From Bacteroidota bacterium (lineage in GTDB: Bacteria; Bacteroidota; Bacteroidia; NS11-12g; UBA955): a stretch of DNA of 64,000 nucleotides. Position numbers and translations under genes: made by a program. The stretch is taken from positions 1-64,000 of the forward strand of contig JAIYAW010000004.1 in the NCBI GenBank assembly GCA_027488835.1, written 5' to 3'. Shown one piece after another: positions 26,270 through 34,124 of this stretch (position 1 is the stretch's first letter; the number at the start of each line of letters is the position of its first letter). The notes under the pieces are model-generated. The model did no database searches and was not told the DNA's origin. It saw only the letters and a list, made by a program, of their open reading frames with translations.

Positions 26270-26346
26270 TGGCTCCCTGAGCTGGACTCGAACCAGCGAC
26301 CTATTGATTAACAGTCAATTGCTCTAACCAGCTGAGCTATCAAGGA
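26270..26346 (-). tRNA. tRNA-Asn (GTT)
   Basis: 77 nt including an encoded CCA end. On the minus strand the acceptor stem is TCCTTGA/TCAGGGA, the D-arm AGCTCAGCTGGTTAGAGC and the anticodon loop CTGTTAA with anticodon GTT. The T-arm is CTGGTTCGAGTCCAG. It is a single tRNA with its own terminator. Confidence 0.96.
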
Positions 26347-26457
26347 ATCTGTTACCCTTTTTAAAGGAATGCAAAAATAGTATTATTCTTCACATAAATC
26401 AATACCTTTGTGAAAAATATTTAAAAAAGTTTCTAAAAAAATTAAAAATATATATTC

Positions 26458-27381
26458 ATGAGTTTGTTAGTAATTGGTTCTGTGGCATTTGACGCAATCG
26501 ACACCCCCTTCGGGTCTACTGGAAAAATTGTGGGAGGCGCCGCTTCGTACATCGCTTTGGCTACTTCTCTCCTCCATAAACACGTTGGTTTGGTGGCTGT
26601 AGTTGGCGAAGATTTTGATTTTGACTTTATCAAATCCCTCAATAATAGAAATGTAGATACAACCGGACTACAAATTAAAAAAGGTGAAAAGTCTTTCTTC
26701 TGGCACGGAAAATATCATATGGACATGAATTCTCGTGATACATTGGTAACCGAGTTGAACGTGTTGGCCGATTTCGACCCAATTATCCCTCAAAATTGGT
26801 CAAATCCAGAATATGTAATGCTTGGCAATTTAAGTCCTCAAGTGCAATTGACTACCCTAAACCGTTTGACTGAAAAACCTAAATTGGTGGTGCTTGATAC
26901 CATGAATTTTTGGATGGACATTGCCTTAGATGATTTAAAAGCGGTATTGACAAAAGTGGATGTCCTTACAATCAATGACGAAGAAGCCCGTCAATTAAGT
27001 GGTGAATATAGTTTGGTGAAAGCTGCGCGTGTGATTCGCGAAATGGGACCACAAACCTTGATCATTAAAAAAGGCGAACACGGTGCATTATTGTTTGGTG
27101 AAAATAATCAAACCTTTTTCTGTCCTGCGTTGCCATTGGAAGATGTTTTTGATCCAACAGGTGCGGGAGATACTTTTGCTGGTGGATTTATTGGTTTCTT
27201 GGCTTCTGCGGGAAGAACAGATTTTGAAGCAATGAAAACGGCCATCATATACGGTAGCGCCATGGCTAGTTTCTGCGTTGAGCAATTTGGAACTACCAAG
27301 TTGGCTTCAATCACCAAATCCGACCTTAATGCGCGTTTGGAGCAATTCAAGTCGCTTATGGGATATGAAATAATTGATTAA
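26458..27381 (+). CDS. PfkB family sugar kinase
   Basis: 307 residues. The ribokinase/PfkB fold is shown by the N-terminal VIGSVAFDAIDTPFG, the Gly-rich GGAASYIALA motif and the C-terminal signature DPTGAGDTFAGGF, in which the Asp is the catalytic base. It phosphorylates a sugar or nucleoside in the cytoplasm; the N-terminal lid motif differs from ribokinase, and the substrate cannot be read. TACCTTTG (26403-26410) is a fair -7 box 48 nt before the ATG. It is monocistronic and ends at a terminator shared with the convergent amylase gene. Confidence 0.9.
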   Translation: MSLLVIGSVAFDAIDTPFGSTGKIVGGAASYIALATSLLHKHVGLVAVVGEDFDFDFIKSLNNRNVDTTGLQIKKGEKSFFWHGKYHMDMNSRDTLVTELNVLADFDPIIPQNWSNPEYVMLGNLSPQVQLTTLNRLTEKPKLVVLDTMNFWMDIALDDLKAVLTKVDVLTINDEEARQLSGEYSLVKAARVIREMGPQTLIIKKGEHGALLFGENNQTFFCPALPLEDVFDPTGAGDTFAGGFIGFLASAGRTDFEAMKTAIIYGSAMASFCVEQFGTTKLASITKSDLNARLEQFKSLMGYEIID

Positions 27382-27404
27382 GAAATAATACTCAAATGAA
27401 ATCA

Positions 27405-27432
27405 AAAAAGGCTACTCTAGGGTAGCCTTTAT
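27405..27432. terminator. Bidirectional terminator
   Basis: AAAGGCTAC and GTAGCCTTT pair around a 6-nt loop, with an A run on the left and Ts on the right. It lies between the convergent PfkB kinase and alpha-amylase genes. Confidence 0.85.
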
Positions 27433-27455
27433 TGCGTTTAATATGTTTATGGAAT

Positions 27456-29372
27456 TTATTTAATGAGTTCGTAAATATTTGAAGATTCAGCTTCAACACT
27501 CAATGTTGTTCCCAATGGAGAAATTTCACCTGTGATTACATTCTTTAATTTCGAATATCCTTTTGTTACCTCCATAAATCTAGACATGTTTACGTCTGTC
27601 TTTTCTTTGTTTTGGCTGTAGATACATAAAACGGCATCGTTTTCAAGGTGCCTTGCATAGGCATAAATGCCATTGATTCCGGTGAACTGTGTTGTTTTGC
27701 CCTCAGAAATTGCCTTTTGTGTTTGTCTGTATTTTGCCAAAGTTTTGATGAATGTAAATGCTTCATTTTCCTTGGGAGTTCTGTCTTCAGGTTTGAACTT
27801 GTTTTTTTCATCGGATGGCCATCCTCCCGGGAAATCAAAGCGAACATAAGCATCACTTTCTTTGGTACTACCTGTCATTAAAATTTCTGTTCCATAATAA
27901 ATACAAGGCAATCCCCTTAACGTGAGCAGCATCATTTGGCTGCGTTTCCAAGCATTGAAATCCTCATTTACAACCGTGTAAATTCTTGACAAATCATGGT
28001 TGTCTAAAAAGGTGCAGTTTTTATTCGGATCTTGATATAAATAATCATCAATCAGGGTTAAGTATAACTTGTTTAGTCCCTCAGTCCAACCAAAAGGCTT
28101 GTTTCCTGTTTCTTGCATCGCCCAACAAAGCACAAAATCGGTTATTCCTGGCAACTGGTTTTTCTCAAAACCTTTGATGTTGTTTTTTGTAAATGCGGCT
28201 TGCACTGCGCTAGTTTGAACCCAGGTTTCACCGTAAATAGTGAATTTGGGATATTCAGATAGAATCATTTCACACAAGTGATTCATGTAGTTTTGGTCGG
28301 GATAAGGGTAGGTGTCTATTCTGTATCCAGATAAACCGGCGGTTTCTATCCACCACAAATACAATTGGTCTAGGTACTTTGCAATGTGCGTATTTTTTTG
28401 ATTATAGTCAGGCATGGTTTTTACAAATGCGCCGTCAAAATTTAGATTTTTTTCTTGAATCGATGCATAAGGGTCCATGACAGTTGTTGCCCTAAAATTG
28501 GTTTGAATAAACGAATCTCTGTAGTTAAACCACCCCGTATCGTAGTTATTGTACATCCAATGGTTGTTTCCTGCGTGATTTGGGATGATGTCCATAACCA
28601 TTTTAAGGCCGTGTTTTTTCATTTCTTGATTGAGGGATATGTACTCGGCATTGCTTCCAAAACGTGGATCAATTTTGTAATGATCGGTAACGGCATAACC
28701 GTGAAAGCTCTCTTCGGCTTGGTCGTTTTCTTGAACGGGATTTAGCCATAGTGTAGTAATACCCATGTCCTTCAAATAATGAATTTTACTTTTGATACCA
28801 GCCAAGTCCCCACCGTGTCTTTTTTTCAAAGCGCTTCGGTCAACGGGTTCATTGAATTGCATCAAGGCATTGTCGTTTGTTTTGTCGCCATTGCAAAATC
28901 TATCTGGAAAAATCAGATAGGTAACATCTGCGGAAGTAATGGGTGCAAATAAATTGGCGGTACGGCTTTTTAATTCATAATTGAAGGCAAAGTCTTTGAT
29001 ATATCTATTCGGATTTTTATCAATACTGGTTGCAATAAATGTAAGTATCCCTGGTTTTGTTTTGGGGGATATTTTGAGGTTGACATAGGCGATGTGTCTG
29101 TTGGCTGATTTATTCACCGATAGAAATTCGACACCCTCGTATGGTTGCAATGAAAGATTGAACAGATCAATATTTTCAGCGTGAAGTATAATTTCTAGGG
29201 AAGTATCTTTAAATCCTATAAACCAAGAGGGTGGGGTAATTTGGTATATGTCTTTCCTAGGTTGAACTTTTGATTGTAAGGGTAAAGTTTGTGATGCTGT
29301 TTGAGAAAATACGGGAACGCTAGTAAATACTGCAGCAATAGCTGCTAAAGGAATGATGAATAAACTTTTCAC
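27456..29372 (-). CDS. Secreted alpha-amylase family enzyme (GH13, cyclomaltodextrinase-like)
   Basis: 638 residues from a GTG at 29372, chosen because TAAGG precedes it and a signal peptide follows at once (SLFIIPLAAIAAVFTSVPVF, cut near FSQ). An N-terminal beta-sandwich like that of cyclomaltodextrinases (about 35-130) precedes the GH13 barrel: VTYLIFPDRFCNGD, MVMDIIPNHAGNNH, YRIDTYPY (nucleophile Asp), YGETWVQ (acid Glu) and FLDNHDLSR (third Asp) are the conserved regions. It should break down maltodextrins or cyclodextrins in the periplasm. It is divergent from the CBM-like T9SS protein, with which it shares a 92-bp promoter region. Confidence 0.92.
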   Translation of the reverse strand: MKSLFIIPLAAIAAVFTSVPVFSQTASQTLPLQSKVQPRKDIYQITPPSWFIGFKDTSLEIILHAENIDLFNLSLQPYEGVEFLSVNKSANRHIAYVNLKISPKTKPGILTFIATSIDKNPNRYIKDFAFNYELKSRTANLFAPITSADVTYLIFPDRFCNGDKTNDNALMQFNEPVDRSALKKRHGGDLAGIKSKIHYLKDMGITTLWLNPVQENDQAEESFHGYAVTDHYKIDPRFGSNAEYISLNQEMKKHGLKMVMDIIPNHAGNNHWMYNNYDTGWFNYRDSFIQTNFRATTVMDPYASIQEKNLNFDGAFVKTMPDYNQKNTHIAKYLDQLYLWWIETAGLSGYRIDTYPYPDQNYMNHLCEMILSEYPKFTIYGETWVQTSAVQAAFTKNNIKGFEKNQLPGITDFVLCWAMQETGNKPFGWTEGLNKLYLTLIDDYLYQDPNKNCTFLDNHDLSRIYTVVNEDFNAWKRSQMMLLTLRGLPCIYYGTEILMTGSTKESDAYVRFDFPGGWPSDEKNKFKPEDRTPKENEAFTFIKTLAKYRQTQKAISEGKTTQFTGINGIYAYARHLENDAVLCIYSQNKEKTDVNMSRFMEVTKGYSKLKNVITGEISPLGTTLSVEAESSNIYELIK

Positions 29373-29406
29373 CTTACAAAGTAACCTAATTTTTTTGATA
29401 TAGTTA

Positions 29407-29436
29407 TTGTCATAATGACACTTTTGTATATATTTG
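29407..29436 (+). promoter_or_regulatory. Bacteroidota-type promoter with overlapping palindrome
   Basis: TTG at 29407-29409, 19 nt, then TATATTTG at 29429-29436, a textbook match to the TTG-n17-19-TAnnTTTG consensus, 28 nt before the ATG of the CBM-like gene. A perfect 13-bp palindrome, TGTCATAATGACA (29408-29420), overlaps the -33 box and lies between the divergent amylase and CBM-like genes, so a regulator could control both. Confidence 0.75.
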
Positions 29437-29464
29437 CAATACATAAACCTAAAAATAACACATC

Positions 29465-31120
29465 ATGAAAAAATTATTACTCATTGCGTTAATGGTATCT
29501 GGAATAACAGGTGCATTCGCTCAAACAAGAAAGGTGAAGTTTAGTGTTGATATGACTGGTAAAACAGTTAGCAACAATGGAGTTCACGTGGCTGGAAACT
29601 TTCAAAATTGGAAGCCAGGAAACACAGCAATGACTCAAGTTGGGTCGTCTAACATTTATACAGTTGTTGATACTGTGGCTGTAAATTCTGTAGTAGAATT
29701 TAAATTTATCAACGGTAACGATTGGCCAGATGGCGAATCAATTCCTGATTTTTCAAAAAAGGGAAATTCAATGAATGGTGGTGATAACGGTAACCGTTGG
29801 GCATTCGTAGGTGCAGGTTCTGACACTTTGGATTTAGGTGCAATTGTATTTGGTGGAACTGCTCCAGCTGGTAAATATGCAATTAGATTGGCTGTTGATA
29901 TGGCAAAGGAAGCTTCTGTAAGTTCAAATGGAGTTAGTGTTGCAGGTTCTTTCCAAGGATGGTCTCCAGGAAAAACAAGAATGACAAATTTGTTTTCTGC
30001 AGATAACAAAATATATGAAGTTATCATTTTTGATACTGCTGGAACTTATGCTTACAAATTCATCAATGGCGATGCATGGAAAGATGCTGAAAGTGTACCA
30101 TCTGCTTGTGGATTTGGTAACGATGTAAATCGCAATATTACCATTGGTTCAAAGGATGAAACTTTGAAAGTATGTTTTGCATCATGCTCTGCATGTCCTT
30201 CTCGTCCTATTCCAACTTACAAAGTAACATTCCAAGTAGATATGTCTACTAGCTGTGATTTTGATACTGTTGACATTGCTGGTGGCAAAATCAATGGTTG
30301 GGGTGGTGGAACCTACTTGAACAAAGGCGCAAATGGCATTTGGTCACTTACATTGACTTTAGATTCTGGTGAAATTCAATATAAATATAGAAAATTAAAA
30401 GCGGGTAGTCCTTCTTGGGAAGGTGTAGCTAACCGTGTGATTGTTCCTAATTCAGATACAACATTGGCTTTACATTGCTTTGATAGAAACACAATATGTA
30501 CTCCAATTCCATCAGCTTCTGATATCACTTTCAAAGTTGATTTGACAAATGAAATCATTGCTGATTCAGTATTTGTAATTGGTAGTTTCACAACGCCACA
30601 ATGGCAACCGGGTAAAATCAAAATGACAGTGGATCCAACAAATTCAAACTATTATTCTGCAACAGTTACTAAAATGTGTCCAGGTGTATTTAATTACAAA
30701 TTCTGTAATGGTGATCCGAATACAGTAGGTGAAGATTTTCCTGATACTACACAACGTTCTTGCGTTACTGCAAACGGTATTGGTGGATTTAACCGTGGTT
30801 ATACCAGAACAAGTGCATCTCCAGTAGAATTATTCAGTGTTTATAACACTTGTCAACTTGGTGGAACTACTTCAGTTTCTCGTTTGACTTCTGAAGTTAC
30901 TATTGCTCCAAACCCAGCTGTTGGTTCATTCAACGTATCTTTGGCAGGTAGCAAAATTTCTAAAGTTGTTATCACTTCATTAGATGGTAGAATTGTTCGT
31001 AGCTTGAGCGCGAACGAAGCAACTATCAATGTAAACGTAAATGGTTTGAATGGTGTTTACTTGGTAAATATCGTTGATAACATTGGTCGTACTGCAACCA
31101 AGAAAATTGTTTTACAATAA
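29465..31120 (+). CDS. Secreted protein with four starch-binding-like modules and T9SS domain
   Basis: 551 residues with a signal peptide (LLLIALMVSGITGAFA). Four Ig-like repeats of about 100 residues each open with a V-x-F-x-V-D-M pattern (VKFSVDMTGK, IRLAVDMAKE, VTFQVDMSTS, ITFKVDLTNE) and contain GNFQNWKPG / GSFQGWSPG / GSFTTPQWQPG and YKFINGD motifs. These resemble CBM20/CBM48-type glucan-binding domains. The last 70 residues (IAPNPAVGSFNVSL to ATKKIVLQ) are a T9SS type A sorting domain. With the divergent amylase it probably binds starch-like polymers at the cell surface. It ends at a strong terminator. Confidence 0.82.
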   Translation: MKKLLLIALMVSGITGAFAQTRKVKFSVDMTGKTVSNNGVHVAGNFQNWKPGNTAMTQVGSSNIYTVVDTVAVNSVVEFKFINGNDWPDGESIPDFSKKGNSMNGGDNGNRWAFVGAGSDTLDLGAIVFGGTAPAGKYAIRLAVDMAKEASVSSNGVSVAGSFQGWSPGKTRMTNLFSADNKIYEVIIFDTAGTYAYKFINGDAWKDAESVPSACGFGNDVNRNITIGSKDETLKVCFASCSACPSRPIPTYKVTFQVDMSTSCDFDTVDIAGGKINGWGGGTYLNKGANGIWSLTLTLDSGEIQYKYRKLKAGSPSWEGVANRVIVPNSDTTLALHCFDRNTICTPIPSASDITFKVDLTNEIIADSVFVIGSFTTPQWQPGKIKMTVDPTNSNYYSATVTKMCPGVFNYKFCNGDPNTVGEDFPDTTQRSCVTANGIGGFNRGYTRTSASPVELFSVYNTCQLGGTTSVSRLTSEVTIAPNPAVGSFNVSLAGSKISKVVITSLDGRIVRSLSANEATINVNVNGLNGVYLVNIVDNIGRTATKKIVLQ

Positions 31121-31142
31121 TTAATTTTCTTTTTATATAAAA

Positions 31143-31170
31143 CAAAAAACCACCTTCGGGTGGTTTTTTG
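31143..31170. terminator. TTCG-capped terminator
   Basis: AAAACCACC and GGTGGTTTT pair around a TTCG loop, with A and T runs on either side. It serves the CBM-like gene and, on the other strand, the fur-purA-FAH operon. Confidence 0.92.
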
Positions 31171-31205
31171 TTTTATATCATTGTTGAGTTTTTGAAATAA
31201 AAATC

Positions 31206-31814
31206 TTACCCTACCAAGAAATTAAACATTTCTTGGTTTTCAATGAAGCCGATCAAGCGGTCTTGTGATTTCACTGAACCAACACCAGCTGGTGTTCCGG
31301 TGTAAATGTAATCGCCAATTTTTAACGTGAAATATTGTGAAACATGGGCAATGATTTCATTAATTTTATGAATCATTTGTTGTGTATTTCCGCGCTGTAC
31401 CACTTCGCCGTTTTTTTCTAATCTAAAATTCAAATCAGTTAAATTTAAACCTTCTATAGATATGAACGGTGCAATCACTGCCGATGAATCGAAGCCCTTG
31501 GCTTTCTCCCAAGGCAATCCTTTTGATTTTAAATTGGATTGCACATCTCTAGCCGTGAAATCTAAACCAAGGCTTATTTCGTCGTAATAGTCTTTTGCAA
31601 ATTGCAAAGGAATGCATTTGCCCATTTTCTTGATTTTTACCACCAATTCAACCTCGTGATGTACATCAGAGGTAAAATCGGGAATAAAAAAAGGAGCGTT
31701 GTTCCTTAATAAAGCAGTATCGGGTTTAATGAAAATAACAGGTTCATCGGGAATGTCGTTATTGAGCTCATGAATATGCTCAACATAGTTTCTTCCAATG
31801 CACACTATTTTCAT
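31206..31814 (-). CDS. Fumarylacetoacetate hydrolase family protein
   Basis: 202 residues, the compact FAH-fold form (like YcgM). KIVCIGRNYVEHIHEL, PVIFIKPDTAL, the metal-binding HHEVELVVKI, GLDFTARDVQ, LPWEKAKGFDSSAVIAP and YIYTGTPAGVG are the family blocks. Members hydrolyse or decarboxylate acylpyruvates or oxaloacetate with a divalent metal. It follows purA by 9 bp and is probably the last gene of the fur-purA operon; no aromatic degradation genes are linked, so oxaloacetate decarboxylase or acylpyruvase activity is most likely. Confidence 0.9.
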   Translation of the reverse strand: MKIVCIGRNYVEHIHELNNDIPDEPVIFIKPDTALLRNNAPFFIPDFTSDVHHEVELVVKIKKMGKCIPLQFAKDYYDEISLGLDFTARDVQSNLKSKGLPWEKAKGFDSSAVIAPFISIEGLNLTDLNFRLEKNGEVVQRGNTQQMIHKINEIIAHVSQYFTLKIGDYIYTGTPAGVGSVKSQDRLIGFIENQEMFNFLVG

Positions 31815-31823
31815 AGCAATGAG

Positions 31824-33089
31824 TTATCTAGTTAAAGTTTCGTCTCTACCTGGTCCCATTGAAATGACACCAATTTTGGCTCCAATATAGCTTTCTACAA
31901 AAGCCACATAATCTTGGAAAGATTGGTCCATTTTTTCAAAACCGCCATGCAATTGAATGTCTTCACTCCATCCCTCAAAATCATTGTAAACAGGGGTAAT
32001 ATCTGCACTACAAAGATTTGCTGGCACTTGGTCTGTATTATTTCCGTTGATGGTATATGCAGTTGCTGCAGAAATGCTTTCAAGGCCATTAAGCACGTCG
32101 CCTTTCATCATAATTAACTCATCAACGCCATTCAGCATACAAGTGTATTTCAAGGCCACCAAATCTAACCAACCAGTTCTGCGTTTGCGACCTGTAGTTG
32201 CACCAAATTCGTTTCCTTTTTGGCGTAAAAACTCACCCAATTCGTTATCCAATTCAGTAGGGAAAGGTCCAGAGCCAACTCTTGTGCAATAGGCTTTGAA
32301 AATACCGTAAACTTTGCCAATATATTTTGGAGCAACTCCCAATCCAGTGCAAACGCCACCTGTTAGTGTGTTGCTTGAAGTAACAAATGGGTATGTTCCA
32401 AATTCAACGTCGAGCATACTCCCTTGCGCCCCTTCTGCAAGAATTTTCTTGCCTTCTTGAATGCATTGGTGAATAAAGTATTCGCTGTTGATTAATTGGT
32501 GTGTTTTTAAAAATTCAAGTGCAGAGAAGAACAATTCTTCTTCTTTTGCTAGATCGAAATCTGAAAATCCTAAAAATTCAATTTGTTTCAAATGATCTTC
32601 AACTGTTTTTCTGTAACGTTCGTTGAAGTCAGCTTCTAAAATGTCACCGACGCGCAAACCAGATCTTCCAATTTTGTCTCGGTAGGTAGGTCCAATTCCT
32701 CTCAAAGTGCTACCAATTTTGGCATCGCCTTTTGCATTTTCAGATGCGGCATCTAAAATTCTGTGTGTAGGAAGAATTAAATGTGCTTTTTGAGAAATAA
32801 GCAAGCGGTCTTTATAATCAGGGCATTCATTTATAATGCGACCAATTTCTTCGCGCAAACGAACTGGATCAATTACAACACCATTGCCTATTAGGTTAAT
32901 GGTTTCTTTTCTAAAGATACCCGATGGAATGGTATTCAAAACGAACTTTTTCCCTTCAAATTCTAAAGAATGTCCAGCATTTGGTCCACCTTGGAAACGA
33001 GCAACTACTTGATAGTTTGGAGTAAGGTAGTCGGCAATCTTTCCTTTGCCTTCGTCGCCCCATTGAAGACCTAAAATTACATCAATCAT
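31824..33089 (-). CDS. purA: Adenylosuccinate synthetase
   Basis: 421 residues. PurA joins IMP and aspartate with GTP, the first committed step from IMP to AMP. GLQWGDEGKGKIADYL is the GTP-binding P-loop region with the catalytic Asp, followed by the NAGHS motif. GSTLRGIGPTYRDK, EGAQGSMLDVEFGTYPFVTSS and GRKRRTGWLDLVALKY are the other signatures. It lies 21 bp downstream of fur on the same strand. Confidence 0.97.
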   Translation of the reverse strand: MIDVILGLQWGDEGKGKIADYLTPNYQVVARFQGGPNAGHSLEFEGKKFVLNTIPSGIFRKETINLIGNGVVIDPVRLREEIGRIINECPDYKDRLLISQKAHLILPTHRILDAASENAKGDAKIGSTLRGIGPTYRDKIGRSGLRVGDILEADFNERYRKTVEDHLKQIEFLGFSDFDLAKEEELFFSALEFLKTHQLINSEYFIHQCIQEGKKILAEGAQGSMLDVEFGTYPFVTSSNTLTGGVCTGLGVAPKYIGKVYGIFKAYCTRVGSGPFPTELDNELGEFLRQKGNEFGATTGRKRRTGWLDLVALKYTCMLNGVDELIMMKGDVLNGLESISAATAYTINGNNTDQVPANLCSADITPVYNDFEGWSEDIQLHGGFEKMDQSFQDYVAFVESYIGAKIGVISMGPGRDETLTR

Positions 33090-33110
33090 TTTATAAATAA
33101 ATAGCTATTA

Positions 33111-33599
33111 TTATTGAATTTTGTTACATTGAATACATTGTCCTTCATCGTCAACCAATGGATCTCCATACAAATGAAGAGAGTGGTGACTTACCTCGAA
33201 CTTTAATAAATTACCCATTGTTGAACTAATTTGTTGCACCCTTGGATCGCAAAACTCCATCACTTTTTTGCATTTGTTGCAAATTAAATGATCGTGTTGT
33301 TTGTATCCGAAAGCTTGTTCAAAGTGGGATGTGTTTTGACCAAATTGGTGTTTTTTTACCAATCCTGAATCTACCAATAAATCGAGCGTATTGTATACCG
33401 TTGCGCGACTTACATGGTAGTTTCGAGATTTCATTTTGATATAAAGTTGGTCAACATCAAAGTGTTCTTTGTTTGAATAGATTTCGTCGAGAATAGCGTA
33501 ACGTTCAGGCGTTTTTCGTTGCTTGTTTACCTCCAAATATTGGGTAAACAAATCACGAACTTCGTCTTTTATTTTTGCTATTCTTGGGTCGGTTTTCAT
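33111..33599 (-). CDS. fur: Fur family metal-dependent regulator
   Basis: 162 residues. The winged helix (TPERYAILDEIYSNKEHFDV, then SRATVYNTLDLLVDSGLVKK) is followed by the metal-binding domain: FGYKQHDHLICNKC gives HxHDH-type ligands and the first CxxC, and CIQC near the C-terminus the second, which form the structural zinc site. Fur and PerR types cannot be told apart safely by eye; Fur is the default. A -7 box TAAATTTG (33629-33622, minus strand) lies 22 nt before the ATG. It leads an operon with purA, a linkage that could tie purine synthesis to metal status. Confidence 0.92.
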   Translation of the reverse strand: MKTDPRIAKIKDEVRDLFTQYLEVNKQRKTPERYAILDEIYSNKEHFDVDQLYIKMKSRNYHVSRATVYNTLDLLVDSGLVKKHQFGQNTSHFEQAFGYKQHDHLICNKCKKVMEFCDPRVQQISSTMGNLLKFEVSHHSLHLYGDPLVDDEGQCIQCNKIQ

Positions 33600-33667
33600 A
33601 AGTTTTATGATGCGAACACTACAAATTTAAGTGGATGATTTAAATAACTATTAACAATTTACCCCAA

Positions 33668-34063
33668 TTACTTTTTTGCCGCTTTGATTGGCATTTTGAT
33701 TTTTTTGGCATTTGGGTAAAATTTGCGAATTTCGCTCATGGCATCATCGGCCTCATTCGAGTTATTGTAGGATCCCACGTAAATTTTGAAATTGGGTTCA
33801 TCGTAAACCACATGTGCAATGAAATTGTCGCCAAAGTGTTCTTGTGCTTCCGATTGGATTTTAGAAGCATCGCTTCTTGATGAGGTCATGCCAATAAAAA
33901 TGCGGTAACCTTGCACCAAAACATCGGCATTTTTACGCCTTTGAATGCGAGAATTTTCTAATCGCTCCACTTCATCTTCTACAACTAAAGTTACTTTTCC
34001 TTGAGCAAAACTAACGTTTGGCAACAAGTATAAACCTAAAATGAGTGCAGCGAATTTAAACAT
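33668..34063 (-). CDS. SPOR-domain secreted protein
   Basis: 131 residues from ATG at 34063, where a signal peptide begins (FKFAALILGLYLLPNVSFAQ); an ATG ten codons upstream is possible. The mature part ends with a SPOR-type domain of about 75 residues (YRIFIGMTSSRSDASKIQSE, FKIYVGSYNNSNEADDAMSE, FYPNAKKIKMPI). SPOR domains bind denuded peptidoglycan at division sites. Here the domain is alone after a short linker. The gene is divergent from gpmI, with 58 bp between the starts. Confidence 0.8.
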   Translation of the reverse strand: MFKFAALILGLYLLPNVSFAQGKVTLVVEDEVERLENSRIQRRKNADVLVQGYRIFIGMTSSRSDASKIQSEAQEHFGDNFIAHVVYDEPNFKIYVGSYNNSNEADDAMSEIRKFYPNAKKIKMPIKAAKK

Positions 34064-34109
34064 TACTGCAAATATCGTTATTTTTCGTGTCATCTCGAAT
34101 TTGCTTTTG

Positions 34110-34124
34110 TATTTTTGTATCATG
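34110..34124 (+). promoter_or_regulatory. -7 box directly before the gpmI start
   Basis: TATTTTTG (34110-34117), then TATC, then ATG at 34122. Transcription from such a box normally begins a few bases after the final G, that is at or next to the A of the start codon, so a leaderless mRNA is expected. No clear -33 TTG is seen. Confidence 0.6.
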
